Notes: generated from the letters alone by a model not told the origin. A stretch of DNA of 45,994 nt from Thiomicrorhabdus sp041583835 (GCF_041583835.1 NZ_JBFHFC010000018.1:1-45994), one strand, 5' to 3'; positions 29,563 through 38,662 are shown, counted from the first letter of the stretch. Numbers and translations: made by a program.

Positions 29563-32100
29563 ATGTTTATATTTAAAAGCTTGTTTTCCAGAGTGCTCTC
29601 AATCATGGCGACTTTATTATTATTGCTCGTGATATTGAATACTCTTTATACCAATGGCGCCTTCAATAGTTTGGTCTCAAAGATGTCCGGCGACATCAAT
29701 CAACTTACCGAAAAAAACTTAGAAGAAGATCTCAATCGACAACTGATCTACAGTGCCCGCATAACCAATGCAACTTACGACGGCCTGATACTGAATGTAA
29801 AATTGATTTACCATCTCATCGAATACATGATGCCTCTGGAGAATTTCGAATTTACCGGGGAACAAATTGAAACGGCAGGTAAAATGCTGCCTTTGATTAG
29901 CTTCAACGGCGAAGCGTTAAACAAAAACTTTAGGGTTGTCGACGAATTCACCAAAATGTCTGGAGGCAGTGTCGCTACGGTTTTCGCACGTGACGGGGAA
30001 GATTTTGTTCGTATTACCACCTCGCTTAAAAAAGAAGATGGCAGCCGTGCGTTTGGTACTAGCTTAAGCCGCACTCACCCCGCTTATCAAATGTTGAAGG
30101 ATGGAAAAACCTATACCGGTTTAGCTACTTTATTCGGCAAAAAGTATATGACGTACTATGAGCCGATCGTTAGAAACGGACAAACGGTCGCAATCTTGTT
30201 CGTCGGTTACGACGCCAGTAAAGAATTTGAAAATATCGCCGAGCAATTGAAATCGATCACGATCGGTAAAACCGGTTATTTATTTGCCGTAAACGGCAAA
30301 GGCGATGCCGTTGTCCACCCCTCTTTAGAAGGTAAAAACCTCAAGCAAGAGCAGGATGCGAACGGTGTCAACTTCATACAAGAACAGCTGAAACAAGCCA
30401 ATCCCGATCATGCCACTTTCTTGCACTACAAAGACAAAGGTAGTTCAACCGATAATCTTGCAGCCTTTATCAGTGTGCCAAATTTCGGCTGGATTCTTTC
30501 TTCGGTCGTTCATCCAGCCGAATTTACCGCCGAGTTTGAAAAAACGAAATCCGGACTTGAAAACGCCCTGATGACAGTGGAATATTATTCTATTGCCTTG
30601 CTATTCATTGCCGGCCTATTCACGTTTATCATCAGTTATTTTGTACTTAAAAATTCATTAAAATCCTTAAGTAAGCTATCCGCAACCATGAAACAAATCG
30701 TTTCCACAGGCAGCTTATCGCAACGTGCTCCAATAAATGGCGTTACGGAAGCCAACTTGGTTGCTGCAGAATTCAATTCGTTACTGCAAAGCATCGACCA
30801 ATCCATTACCGAGGCCAATAAAGTGGTTGGCGCCATCGCCAATGCTGACTTTACCCAACGTATGAACGGTCAATTTGCTGGCGATCTAAACACTCTAAAG
30901 CTCGGTGTTAACGGTTCTGCCGAATCCGTATCATTTATGATGGGTGAACTTGAAAAAGTCATGCGCGGTTTGAATAACGGTAAATTCGACGTACGCATGG
31001 ACACGAAAGTTCCCCAAGCATTCCGAAACTTAGTGGAAACGGCTTTAAGCAGTATTGATTCGATTATTTCCGACATTAATCAAGTCATGTTACGCATGAA
31101 CGACGGCGACTTTAGTGCGCGAGTTAATGCGGAAGCCCGCGGTGATATGCTGTCGATGAAAATGTGTGTTAACGAATCGATGGAACGTCTTTCTATCGCC
31201 ATGGATGGCATCACTAAACTAGTCATTGATCAATCAAACGGGGATTTAACCAAAACCCTTGATGCAGAACTACGCGGACAACTTAAAGACCTACAACAGG
31301 CAATTAACAGCTCAGCTACGAAACTCAACGAGATCGTCACGCAAGCGGTTAATGCGGCATCGATTGTAAACGACGCTTCCAACCAAGTCTCTCAAGGAGC
31401 GGCAGACCTATCATCACGCGTACAGCAACAAGCCATAGCCTTAGAAAAAACAACGTCGAATATGAACCAGATGACGACAGCCGTTCAAGCCAACAGCCAA
31501 AACGCCAGAAAAGTCGCCGACTTAACCATCGACGTTCAACATAAAGCCAACAACGGTGTTCAAGTTATGCAGAATACGGTTGGCGCTATGCAGTCAATCC
31601 GAGAATCAAGCGATCAAATAGCAGACATTGTTACTCTGATCGATTCAATTGCTTTCCAGACTAATTTATTGGCCTTAAATGCTGCGGTTGAAGCGGCACG
31701 CGCCGGCGAGCACGGTCGCGGCTTTGCCGTAGTTGCCTCAGAAGTACGCGCATTGGCAGGTAAGTCCGCCGATGCAGCAAAAGACATTAAAACCTTAATT
31801 GACGATAGCGTTAATCGTATCCATAACGGAACCAATCTCGTCGACGAATCCGGCGAAATGTTAAGCGATATAGCGACATCCATTGAACATGTTGTCCAAA
31901 TGGCAGAAGAAATCTCTTATGCTTCAAACGAACAGAATGAAGGGATTAATCAAGTCAATCAGGCCATTTCAAATATTGAACGTATGACCCAAGAAAATGC
32001 AGGACTAGTCGAACAGACTACTTCTGCTGCTGGAAGCCTAAACAGTGAAGCCAACCAACTTCGTTCCAGCATGAATTTCTTCAAGATCGATCATCATTGA
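29563..32100 (+). CDS. Methyl-accepting chemotaxis protein with Cache sensor and HAMP array
   Basis: An 845-residue transmembrane chemoreceptor. TM1 is at about 10-27. A periplasmic Cache-type sensor of some 310 residues follows, with FVRITTSLKKEDGSRAFGT and MTYYEPIVRNGQTVAILFVGYD. TM2 is near 342-365. Three or more HAMP-like units come next, each with a GDF/GKF-type strand (NADFTQRM, NGKFDVRM, DGDFSARV, NGDLTKTL). The signalling tip AAVEAARAGEHGRGFAVVASEVRALA (about 705-730, shown in part) contacts CheA/CheW. No NWETF pentapeptide ends the protein, so methylation enzymes must act without tethering. The ligand is unknown. The ATG at 29563 is preferred over a GTG at 29554. Confidence 0.9.
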   Translation: MFIFKSLFSRVLSIMATLLLLLVILNTLYTNGAFNSLVSKMSGDINQLTEKNLEEDLNRQLIYSARITNATYDGLILNVKLIYHLIEYMMPLENFEFTGEQIETAGKMLPLISFNGEALNKNFRVVDEFTKMSGGSVATVFARDGEDFVRITTSLKKEDGSRAFGTSLSRTHPAYQMLKDGKTYTGLATLFGKKYMTYYEPIVRNGQTVAILFVGYDASKEFENIAEQLKSITIGKTGYLFAVNGKGDAVVHPSLEGKNLKQEQDANGVNFIQEQLKQANPDHATFLHYKDKGSSTDNLAAFISVPNFGWILSSVVHPAEFTAEFEKTKSGLENALMTVEYYSIALLFIAGLFTFIISYFVLKNSLKSLSKLSATMKQIVSTGSLSQRAPINGVTEANLVAAEFNSLLQSIDQSITEANKVVGAIANADFTQRMNGQFAGDLNTLKLGVNGSAESVSFMMGELEKVMRGLNNGKFDVRMDTKVPQAFRNLVETALSSIDSIISDINQVMLRMNDGDFSARVNAEARGDMLSMKMCVNESMERLSIAMDGITKLVIDQSNGDLTKTLDAELRGQLKDLQQAINSSATKLNEIVTQAVNAASIVNDASNQVSQGAADLSSRVQQQAIALEKTTSNMNQMTTAVQANSQNARKVADLTIDVQHKANNGVQVMQNTVGAMQSIRESSDQIADIVTLIDSIAFQTNLLALNAAVEAARAGEHGRGFAVVASEVRALAGKSADAAKDIKTLIDDSVNRIHNGTNLVDESGEMLSDIATSIEHVVQMAEEISYASNEQNEGINQVNQAISNIERMTQENAGLVEQTTSAAGSLNSEANQLRSSMNFFKIDHH

Positions 32101-32141
32101 ACGCCCAGGCACTAACATTGTAGGATCGCATTCTAAAAAAT

Positions 32142-32179
32142 AAAAAAGCAGGGTTAATTTAAGTGACCCTGCTTTTTTT
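32142..32179 (+). terminator. Intrinsic terminator after the chemoreceptor gene
   Basis: AAAAAAGCAGGGT (32142-32154) / ACCCTGCTTTTTT (32166-32178), loop 11 nt, T-run on the plus strand. The A-run on the other side means it may also serve the convergent TetR gene. Confidence 0.87.
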
Positions 32180-32208
32180 ATTCTTCTCAACGCAGCCACT
32201 TCAAATGT

Positions 32209-32784
32209 TCATACATCAGTAAAAATCATTTTTAACCCGGTTTCCCGGCACGCCTTCAACAAACGTTCCGCCGTTTTCTCATCGGATAAAGATCCGGCCA
32301 GTGCGACACCGCCCACCATCAATGCCGACAATACCAATGCCTGATCGCTGTAGGAAGGGTTGGACATCAATTTATCCATATAAAGCACAAACCTTTTATA
32401 GACCTTGGTGTAACTGTCTCTTACGCAATCGTTCTTGTTGGCAACGTCAGTCGCTAGAAATGCCAGCGGGCACGACGGGTGCTCCGGTTTAAGGTGATCC
32501 ATATCGAGATAAGCCTCTACCAGATGGGACAAGAGCGCTAAATCACTTTCCGAATTATCGGGCATTTTATAGGCAACACTCATACGAGAAGCGGTCTGGA
32601 TCGCTTCTGCGTACAGCGCCTCTTTGGAATCAAAGTGAGCATAAAAACCGCCGTGGGTCAGACCTGCATTTTCCATCACGTCACCAATAGAAACCTGATC
32701 AAACCCTTTACTGGTAAACAGTTGAGCGGCACTCTCCAGAATTCTCCGGCGCGTTTGCAATCGTTTTTCAGCCGGCCAAGCCAT
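32209..32784 (-). CDS. TetR family transcriptional regulator
   Basis: A 191-residue repressor. The N-terminal HTH is TRRRILESAAQLFTSKGF through VSIGDVMENAGLTHGGFYAHF and SKEALYAEAI, a textbook TetR pattern; the GLTHGGFYAHF recognition helix is close to that of the NemR/AcrR-like group. The ligand-binding helices follow with cysteines at CPLAF and NDCVRD. It is divergent from a MAPEG gene across 98 bp, which makes that gene the likely target. Confidence 0.92.
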   Translation of the reverse strand: MAWPAEKRLQTRRRILESAAQLFTSKGFDQVSIGDVMENAGLTHGGFYAHFDSKEALYAEAIQTASRMSVAYKMPDNSESDLALLSHLVEAYLDMDHLKPEHPSCPLAFLATDVANKNDCVRDSYTKVYKRFVLYMDKLMSNPSYSDQALVLSALMVGGVALAGSLSDEKTAERLLKACRETGLKMIFTDV

Positions 32785-32882
32785 AATGTCTGTCTCCCCT
32801 CTCTAAAATATTATCTTGAACATATTGTGATCCCATCTAGCATGAATAGGCAAATAAATTCCAATTCAACAAAGGATGTAAC

Positions 32883-33308
32883 ATGACTAAAGAGATGATT
32901 CTGTACCCGCTTCTGGCAATAGTGATACTGACTTTTTTCGTCGGTTTTTTATTACTGAGACTCCGCTTTAAAGCTGTAAAACAAGACAGTTTAAACCCAC
33001 GCCACTTTCTTCTTAATAAAGGTGGAAAAGCACCTGAATACATGGTTAAAACAGAACAACACTACCTGAACCTGTTTGAACTTCCAGTTTTGTTTTATCT
33101 ACTGGTAGTCGCACTTTACGTAACCCAACGGGTCGATATGGTTCAACTGGTGTTGGCGTGGGTATTCGTATTCAGCCGCGTAATTCACACCGCGATTCAT
33201 CTCACGATCAACCGACTGGTATGGCGAATGCGGGCTTTCGTCAGTGGCGCAGTATTGCTGCTGCTAGCTTGGATTTATTTCGGATGGAACCTGATCACTT
33301 CACCGTAA
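32883..33308 (+). CDS. MAPEG family membrane protein
   Basis: A 141-residue protein with four membrane helices and the MAPEG pattern HYLNLFELPVLFYLLVVAL followed by FSRVIHTAIHLTINRLVWRMRAF. MAPEG proteins include glutathione-dependent membrane enzymes; bacterial members are mostly uncharacterised. AAAGGA is 8 nt upstream of the ATG. Control by the divergent TetR protein is inferred from the arrangement, which suggests a response to a toxic or electrophilic compound. Confidence 0.87.
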   Translation: MTKEMILYPLLAIVILTFFVGFLLLRLRFKAVKQDSLNPRHFLLNKGGKAPEYMVKTEQHYLNLFELPVLFYLLVVALYVTQRVDMVQLVLAWVFVFSRVIHTAIHLTINRLVWRMRAFVSGAVLLLLAWIYFGWNLITSP

Positions 33309-33330
33309 AAAAGTTCAATGAAGCATAAAA

Positions 33331-33472
33331 GAAAAAACCCGCGGAATGCGGGTTAATCATGGAGGAAAACAGATAGGCCTGTTCGGATTCTTGCTCCTTA
33401 GAAACCGGAGGCTTTCTGATTAGAATGTAAGCTCTAGCAACCTAGGGTCGGTACGAACACCACTAAGTCTTG
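33331..33472 (-). ncRNA. Possible second small RNA, minus strand
   Basis: The 298-bp gap between the MAPEG and DUF924 genes has no protein gene but ends, on the minus strand, in a CCCGC/GCGGG terminator with a six-T run (33331-33352) pointing away from MAPEG. Upstream of it three 5-bp stems nest: 33454-33458 with 33381-33385, 33436-33440 with 33391-33395, and 33413-33417 with 33400-33404. A hairpin ACAG/CTGT lies before the terminator. A weak promoter TTGGTA-N18-TAATCT (33479-33508) would start near 33472. It could instead be the 3' UTR of the DUF924 gene, whose nearer terminator is weak. Confidence 0.33.
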
Positions 33473-33606
33473 ATATATAGATTAATGATTTCCCCACCAG
33501 ATTACCAATCAAAATAATTTTTATTAGAACTTAATAAACAGTTGATATAAAAAGAAAAACAAAACACCTAGAAAGCCCTTTAAGTCATAGGGTTCTTCAT
33601 TTTTAA

Positions 33607-34152
33607 CTAACCGGTAAACGCTTCAGTTGATGATAAGTATTCCTTTTCATCCACCGTATTTTCCCGCCCCAAAATTGCGTTCCGGTGAGGGAAACGTCCG
33701 AACCTGCGAATAAGTTCACGATGATGACGGGCAAACCGTAAATTACCCTCTAATTCAGACGCCCCGAACAGGCGTACCGATTCTTCCTGGTCGTCCAGAT
33801 TTTCACTGTGCATCAAAGGCATATACAAGAAAGCGCGGCGCTCGGCAGACAATTGAAGATCCAGTCCGTTGGCGACCGAATACTTGCTCACCGCCACCGC
33901 CTTCTCTTCCGTGGCAAAACTTTTCGCTTCGCCTCTAAACATATTCAACGGAAATTGATCTAAAACAATACACAATGCCAAACAGCCCTCCGCAGTCTGT
34001 TTCCAATCGTCCAATTCACCGTTTGCCGCCTTTTCCCACAACGATTCATAACGAGCACGAATCTGCGCATCAATCCCGGGCGTGGAACGAAACCAGTGTT
34101 TGGGCATCGGGGGTGTATACCAATAATCGATAATCTCAGTGGCAGTCGTCAT
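33607..34152 (-). CDS. DUF924 family protein
   Basis: A 181-residue cytoplasmic, TPR-like all-helical protein. Family motifs: IIDYWYTPPMPKHWF at the start, ALCIVLDQFPLNMFRG in the middle, FLYMPLMHSENLDDQE, and RRFGRFPHRNAILGR near the end. These are conserved across DUF924 in proteobacteria. Function unknown. GAGATAAA lies upstream of the ATG. Confidence 0.9.
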   Translation of the reverse strand: MTTATEIIDYWYTPPMPKHWFRSTPGIDAQIRARYESLWEKAANGELDDWKQTAEGCLALCIVLDQFPLNMFRGEAKSFATEEKAVAVSKYSVANGLDLQLSAERRAFLYMPLMHSENLDDQEESVRLFGASELEGNLRFARHHRELIRRFGRFPHRNAILGRENTVDEKEYLSSTEAFTG

Positions 34153-34251
34153 TTACATTTATCTCAAAATATTCAGGCATGGAATTAAACTTACTCGAAA
34201 ACCCGGCCTAACGTGAAATTAATCCCGATTTTTATTATAAAAACCGGGTAT

Positions 34252-34281
34252 AAAAAAACCGAGTACGATTGACTCGGTTTT
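34252..34281 (-). terminator. Intrinsic terminator after the CZB diguanylate cyclase gene
   Basis: AAACCGAGT (34256-34264) / ACTCGGTTT (34272-34280), with a T-run on the minus strand (A-run 34252-34258). Confidence 0.85.
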
Positions 34282-34321
34282 AGCATGTATTCTTAAAGAC
34301 CTATGGGGCTGTCGGAAATTA

Positions 34322-35284
34322 TTAACGTACCGTTCTCTTCGTCGATTGCGTCTTGATTACCACACTCCCGCCGCCGTCCCGAACAAGCGGCATTGAGTCA
34401 TCCCAAACACACGCTTGATTACGCCCCGCTGCTTTAGCTGCGTACAATGCGGTGTCAACGCGGTTAATTGTTTCCTCAATACTGACATTCGGGTCCAGCG
34501 CGGTAATCCCAAACGAGGCGGTGACCGTAATCTCTATTGATTCGTCCTCGCCGATTGCAACCTTAGTGAATCCGTTGCGTATGCGTTGGACTATATCCTG
34601 AACATACTGCAGAGTCGTATTAGGAAAGGAAATCAGGAATTCCTCACCTCCATAACGATACACACTGTCATAAGTTCTCAGGTTCTGCTTAATGTAATGT
34701 ACCCAAGCGACAAGCACCTGATCGCCGGCAGGATGACCATAAATGTCATTGACCCTCTTAAAATGATCCAGATCCATAAGTACGATGCTACATTTCTGAA
34801 CATCACGTTTAACGAATTCATGCAACTCACGCAACCTGGTAAGCATACTGATGCGGTTCTCGGCCCCCGTCAATGCATCTCGGTTATAGAGTTGCTCTTC
34901 CAGATCTTTCTTGAGTGAGAATATTTCCAAATGAAGCATGTCGAGGGAGTGCGAGAAACTATCAAAATTTTTGGTACAGTTTTCACCCTCGTCTTCCATA
35001 GCGATCAGTAACTGTGCTCCAACCTCATGCATTCGGCGGTGTGCGACTTCAATCGCCACGAACGCAGGATGACTGTTAAGTGCTTCAGGTCGATTGCTTT
35101 CGTCGTAATACCACTGGCCAAAAAGACAATGACGATGTGCATCCTTTGCTACGTCGCACTCATTATAGGGAAGTTGGCAGATAACGGTACGGTTGACCTC
35201 CTTGAGCCACAGATCATGATTATGAATCGCCTGATCCAATTGTTGTAATGTTGCAATCAGCTCTGACTTTTCAACTCTATACAT
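34322..35284 (-). CDS. dgcZ: Diguanylate cyclase with CZB zinc-sensing domain (DgcZ-like)
   Basis: A 320-residue cytoplasmic protein. The N-terminal CZB domain has the zinc ligands His23 (HNHDLW), Cys53 (HRHCLFGQWY), His82 and His86 (AHRRMH), spaced 30, 29 and 4, close to E. coli DgcZ (His22, Cys52, His79, His83). The C-terminal GGDEF domain has the active motif RYGGEEF and an intact inhibitory I-site RTYD five residues before it. By analogy, zinc would inhibit c-di-GMP synthesis. I chose the ATG at 35284 (GGGG 9 nt upstream). The symbol is by domain analogy. It is separated from the next cyclase by about 200 bp with no terminator seen. Confidence 0.88.
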   Translation of the reverse strand: MYRVEKSELIATLQQLDQAIHNHDLWLKEVNRTVICQLPYNECDVAKDAHRHCLFGQWYYDESNRPEALNSHPAFVAIEVAHRRMHEVGAQLLIAMEDEGENCTKNFDSFSHSLDMLHLEIFSLKKDLEEQLYNRDALTGAENRISMLTRLRELHEFVKRDVQKCSIVLMDLDHFKRVNDIYGHPAGDQVLVAWVHYIKQNLRTYDSVYRYGGEEFLISFPNTTLQYVQDIVQRIRNGFTKVAIGEDESIEITVTASFGITALDPNVSIEETINRVDTALYAAKAAGRNQACVWDDSMPLVRDGGGSVVIKTQSTKRTVR

Positions 35285-35489
35285 CGGTACTGCCCCAAGG
35301 GTTTTAGAATGATTACCGCACATCCTAAATTAGACAGAATACGTATGTCAATCATTGTTAACATTAAGATTTCATTTAAAAATTTGCGTTATGTCTTACT
35401 CACATCTTGCATATGAAAAGAGACATTTCGTTATTCATGGATTAACGCAAATGAAAACCCATCCAGGGGAAATACAGAAGGCATACGGA

Positions 35490-36392
35490 TCAGACAATTA
35501 CGACTTGGTTCTTACCGTTTTTCTTGGCCGCATACAACGCGCTGTCCACACGCTGCAAAGTATCTTTGCTATTTTTGTCAGTAGGTTTGAAGGCAGTAAC
35601 TCCGATACTGGCAGTGACAAGGGTGTCATCAACACAAAAGCGTTGAAGTCCCTGTTTGAAATTCTCCACCAGCCTATCGGAGAATTGAACAGCTTGTTCC
35701 AAATCGGTACCGGGCAGAACGATGATGAACTCGTCTCCGCCATAACGGCATATAAGATCGGTTTTTCTCAACAGGAACTGGCAAATGCTGGCAATCGTAC
35801 GGATGGCTTCGTCTCCGACATGGTGGCCGAATCGATCATTGATCTGTTTCAGGTTATCCAGATCAAACATCAAAACAGAAGTCGGGATTAAGTGCCTTGA
35901 AAAGGCTTCGAAATGCAGTGAGAGTTCATGATCCAGCCTTCTCCTGTTATAGACGCTAGTTAGCTGATCGGTGTCGCTCAACTCGCGAAGTTTAACCTCC
36001 AGCTTGTGACGTTCGGAAATATTGCTCGCCACCCATAAAACGACTTCCTCGTCGTCGACTAGAAAATCCAACGCCTGAATACGTCCCTCAAACCAAAGTG
36101 GTTCTTGCGGTCCTTCATCCGGCAACCCCTTCACATCCTTGTTACTGAGTTCGTACTCCTCTATTAACAATTTTTTGGATTGCAAAGCCTCTTCAATTTT
36201 TCCGATAAACCAATTCGCTTTTTCCGCTTCGATCAAATCGGCAATATACAATCCGACCAAACCGCTTCCGTCATGGTAATAGCGGTTATCGCGGCCACCG
36301 AAAACGGCCACGTATTTACCGCTTTTTGAAAATACAAAAGCCGGATCGGGCAAGGCATTTAGAACCGCAGGCATCTGCTCAAGAGTAATCAT
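35490..36392 (-). CDS. PAS-domain diguanylate cyclase
   Basis: A 300-residue cytoplasmic protein. The N-terminal half is a PAS-like sensor (PDPAFVFSKSGKYVAVFGG, VVLWVASNISERHKLE) and the C-terminal half a GGDEF domain with DTDQLTSVYNRRRL, FDLDNLKQINDRFGHHVGDEA, the catalytic RYGGDEF and an intact RKTD I-site. It should make c-di-GMP. ATG 36392 is the first ATG in frame; the longer open frame starts with TTG and enters non-coding sequence. No cofactor-binding residue of the PAS domain is obvious. Confidence 0.87.
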   Translation of the reverse strand: MITLEQMPAVLNALPDPAFVFSKSGKYVAVFGGRDNRYYHDGSGLVGLYIADLIEAEKANWFIGKIEEALQSKKLLIEEYELSNKDVKGLPDEGPQEPLWFEGRIQALDFLVDDEEVVLWVASNISERHKLEVKLRELSDTDQLTSVYNRRRLDHELSLHFEAFSRHLIPTSVLMFDLDNLKQINDRFGHHVGDEAIRTIASICQFLLRKTDLICRYGGDEFIIVLPGTDLEQAVQFSDRLVENFKQGLQRFCVDDTLVTASIGVTAFKPTDKNSKDTLQRVDSALYAAKKNGKNQVVIV

Positions 36393-36560
36393 GGATACTT
36401 TCTTTGAAATTGATTTGCGGAATTTAAAAATGGTGTCAAAACGTTTGATCACGCCCGACCAACCAAAATAAAAATTCAATTACTATCAATCAGTTACCGC
36501 TAACAATTAAAGCATGGTCAACGGTTAAATCAACTAATTACAAAAGCAATAATAACACGA

Positions 36561-36622
36561 ATTGTTTACATTCATTATCAATTTGTTCTTTTGCCTTTAC
36601 CCTCTTTTGGGTAGTAAACAAT
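36561..36622. repeat. Inverted repeat and hairpin after the PQQ-type dehydrogenase gene
   Basis: ATTGTTTAC (36561-36569) and GTAAACAAT (36614-36622) are a perfect 9-bp inverted repeat 44 bp apart. Inside, TACCC/GGGTA (36598-36602, 36609-36613) form a small hairpin. It lies just after the minus-strand dehydrogenase stop and may act as a terminator or a protein-binding site. Confidence 0.45.
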
Positions 36623-36627
36623 CAATT

Positions 36628-37728
36628 TCAGTGCCTACTTGGGCTAGTCAATCTATAGATATTTCCCGAATCGGTTCCCACATAAATCCGTCCGGTAACA
36701 TCAACGGCCAAGCTGCGAATGCGTTGGTGCAGGTCTTGCAAATACCGGTGTTCACCGATCGCCAGAAGCTGGCCGTTCAAAGTGATTCGGTTAAGATGCT
36801 GAAGCTTCAAGGCACCGGTTAAAAGATTACTCTCCCAGTCCGGGAATTCCCGACCGTGATACACCATCAAGTCGCAGGGGGCGATGGAGGGAATGTAAAC
36901 CTTAACCGGTTCTTCCATACCCTGCTTATGCTTCACACCCACGTCAGTGCTGGAAAAGTATTCCTTACCCTGGGAAACAATCGGCCAGCCGTAGTTCTTG
37001 CCTTTCTGGATAAGGTTGATTTCGTCACCGCCTTGCGGACCGTGTTCAATCTCCCAAAGCCGGTCGGTTTTCTGATCGTAATACAGACCTTGCGGATTGC
37101 GATGACCGTAACTCCAGATTTCATCACGTGCTTTTGAATTGCCCACAAACGGATTGTCTTTCGGCACACTGCCATCCATATTCAAACGAATGACCGATCC
37201 GGCGTGATTAGTTAAATTCTGGGCGTTTGAACGCTCGCCGCGATCTCCAATCGAAAAAAACACATGGCCTTTGCCGTCGAACGCAATGCGACTGCCGAAA
37301 TGAATATTCCTGAAACTGGCGGAATCGCTGACCAGCAGATCCTGCCAATCGATCAGTGAGGTTTTTTGAAGTTTGGCTCTCGCCAAAGTGGTCTGTGCTT
37401 GAAGCAAATCCGGCTTGCTGTAAGTGAAGTAAATCCAGCCCGTTTCGGCATAGTTCGGAGGAATCGCCACATCCAACAAACCGCCCTGACCTTCCGCATG
37501 CACTTCCGGCACGCCGGAAATCCAAGTCACCCGGTTGTTGGACAAATCCAACAGGCCGACCCTGCCTTCTCTCTGCGTGAAAATGATCCTGTCGGCATCG
37601 ACAAAATCCATGCCCCAAACCACGCCCAGATTTCCGGCGAGTTTCTCGATATTGAACGGCTGCTTGCTGGCGAATACAGGCTGAGTTAAGAAAATGAAAA
37701 GTAAAAGAAAAGACTGAACGAAACGCAT
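36628..37728 (-). CDS. Exported PQQ-dependent aldose sugar dehydrogenase-like protein
   Basis: A 366-residue six-bladed beta-propeller with a signal peptide cleaved after VFA-SK. Family motifs: EGQGGLLDVAIPPNY, YFTYSKP, the catalytic-region GSRIAFDGKGHVFFSIGDRGERSNAQNL, YGHRNPQGLYYD, and EHGPQGGDEINLI. These match the YliI/Asd group of soluble PQQ glucose/aldose dehydrogenases of the periplasm. AAAGGAG precedes the ATG. No pqq biosynthesis gene is in the window, so the cofactor would be made elsewhere, scavenged, or the protein may be an apo-enzyme. Confidence 0.87.
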   Translation of the reverse strand: MRFVQSFLLLFIFLTQPVFASKQPFNIEKLAGNLGVVWGMDFVDADRIIFTQREGRVGLLDLSNNRVTWISGVPEVHAEGQGGLLDVAIPPNYAETGWIYFTYSKPDLLQAQTTLARAKLQKTSLIDWQDLLVSDSASFRNIHFGSRIAFDGKGHVFFSIGDRGERSNAQNLTNHAGSVIRLNMDGSVPKDNPFVGNSKARDEIWSYGHRNPQGLYYDQKTDRLWEIEHGPQGGDEINLIQKGKNYGWPIVSQGKEYFSSTDVGVKHKQGMEEPVKVYIPSIAPCDLMVYHGREFPDWESNLLTGALKLQHLNRITLNGQLLAIGEHRYLQDLHQRIRSLAVDVTGRIYVGTDSGNIYRLTSPSRH

Positions 37729-37838
37729 GACTCACTCCTTTAATAAGAGGCTCTTTATCATCCTAACATTTTGAAAACTAACAAGAACGTAAATAATAAA
37801 GAGCAAGTGATACGTCGAATTGGAAAGTCACAACAAGG

Positions 37839-38525
37839 TTAATTCAACGCAGTGTAAGTCTCTTTCAGGCTGATATAGAGTTCGTCACCGGAAAAGCTCG
37901 GCATTCGTGCGATGATTTCAAACATCACCACATTGTCTTCCTTACCGTTCCATTCTTTAATGTAGGTGCCCTCTTTATAGCCGTGATCTTGTCTGAATTT
38001 ATTCAGGACGTTCTTCGCCATATAGATTTGATAAAGCTGCTCGAAATCCAGTTCGGCCACTTTGCAGGAATTAAAAAACGCTTCCGCCAACGCCGACAAA
38101 TACTCGCCCGAAACGGTCTCTCTCTGCAAAGCGATGGACATCATCATTTCATGGATACGAACCTGCTCGATCACAGTCAGCTTATCCAGTTGAAATTCAG
38201 GTTCTCCACTGTCCATCAAAGCCTTGCTCAACAACTCCGCCGCCTGTTCCTGCTCAAAATGCTCCAGCGCAAGACTTAAAAGGAAGTGCCAGATATCCAC
38301 CAGTTCGACACGTACATTTTCCATGTCCGTTTGAGCATCCACACTCTTCCAATGCTTCCACGGATAACTGTCAATCAACTCTGCGGATTCCATCACGATA
38401 CAACGACGCCAATCAATTTCCTTACCCAACAGCGTCACGCCGGAACGCCAATCGGTTCCATTGGTCGCTTCGTTGAGTGCGTTTTGCATAGAAAGCATTT
38501 CATTGATCGAGTCTTGAATGTTCAT
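37839..38525 (-). CDS. Dimeric dUTPase (dUTPase_2, all-alpha)
   Basis: A 228-residue all-alpha dUTP diphosphatase of the MazG-like NTP pyrophosphohydrolase superfamily. Metal motifs: IVMESAELIDSYPWKHW, then NVRVELVDIWHFLLSLAL, i.e. ExxE and ExxD on two helices. The C-terminus has NKFRQDHGYKEGTYIKEWNGKEDN, which is diagnostic for the dimeric family of Campylobacter, trypanosomatids and phages. It hydrolyses dUTP (and dUDP) to dUMP. The ATG at 38525 has GAGGA 7 nt upstream. Whether the genome also has a trimeric Dut cannot be seen here. Confidence 0.88.
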   Translation of the reverse strand: MNIQDSINEMLSMQNALNEATNGTDWRSGVTLLGKEIDWRRCIVMESAELIDSYPWKHWKSVDAQTDMENVRVELVDIWHFLLSLALEHFEQEQAAELLSKALMDSGEPEFQLDKLTVIEQVRIHEMMMSIALQRETVSGEYLSALAEAFFNSCKVAELDFEQLYQIYMAKNVLNKFRQDHGYKEGTYIKEWNGKEDNVVMFEIIARMPSFSGDELYISLKETYTALN

Positions 38526-38583
38526 AGGTATCCTCATTTCTTTTATCATCAAAAACCAAACAGAATGATAGCACACGCGCAAT

Positions 38584-38618
38584 AAAAAACCCGCTTAACC
38601 AAACGGCTAAACGGGTTC
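38584..38618 (-). terminator. Intrinsic terminator after nfsB
   Basis: An 11-bp stem CCCGCTTAACC (38590-38600) / GGCTAAACGGG (38605-38615), with two wobble pairs in the minus-strand RNA, a 4-nt loop and a T-run on the minus strand. It separates nfsB from the dUTPase gene. Confidence 0.88.
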
Positions 38619-38662
38619 TAATTTTACGTCTACTGATAGACTTTACCGTCTCTACAACCGAT

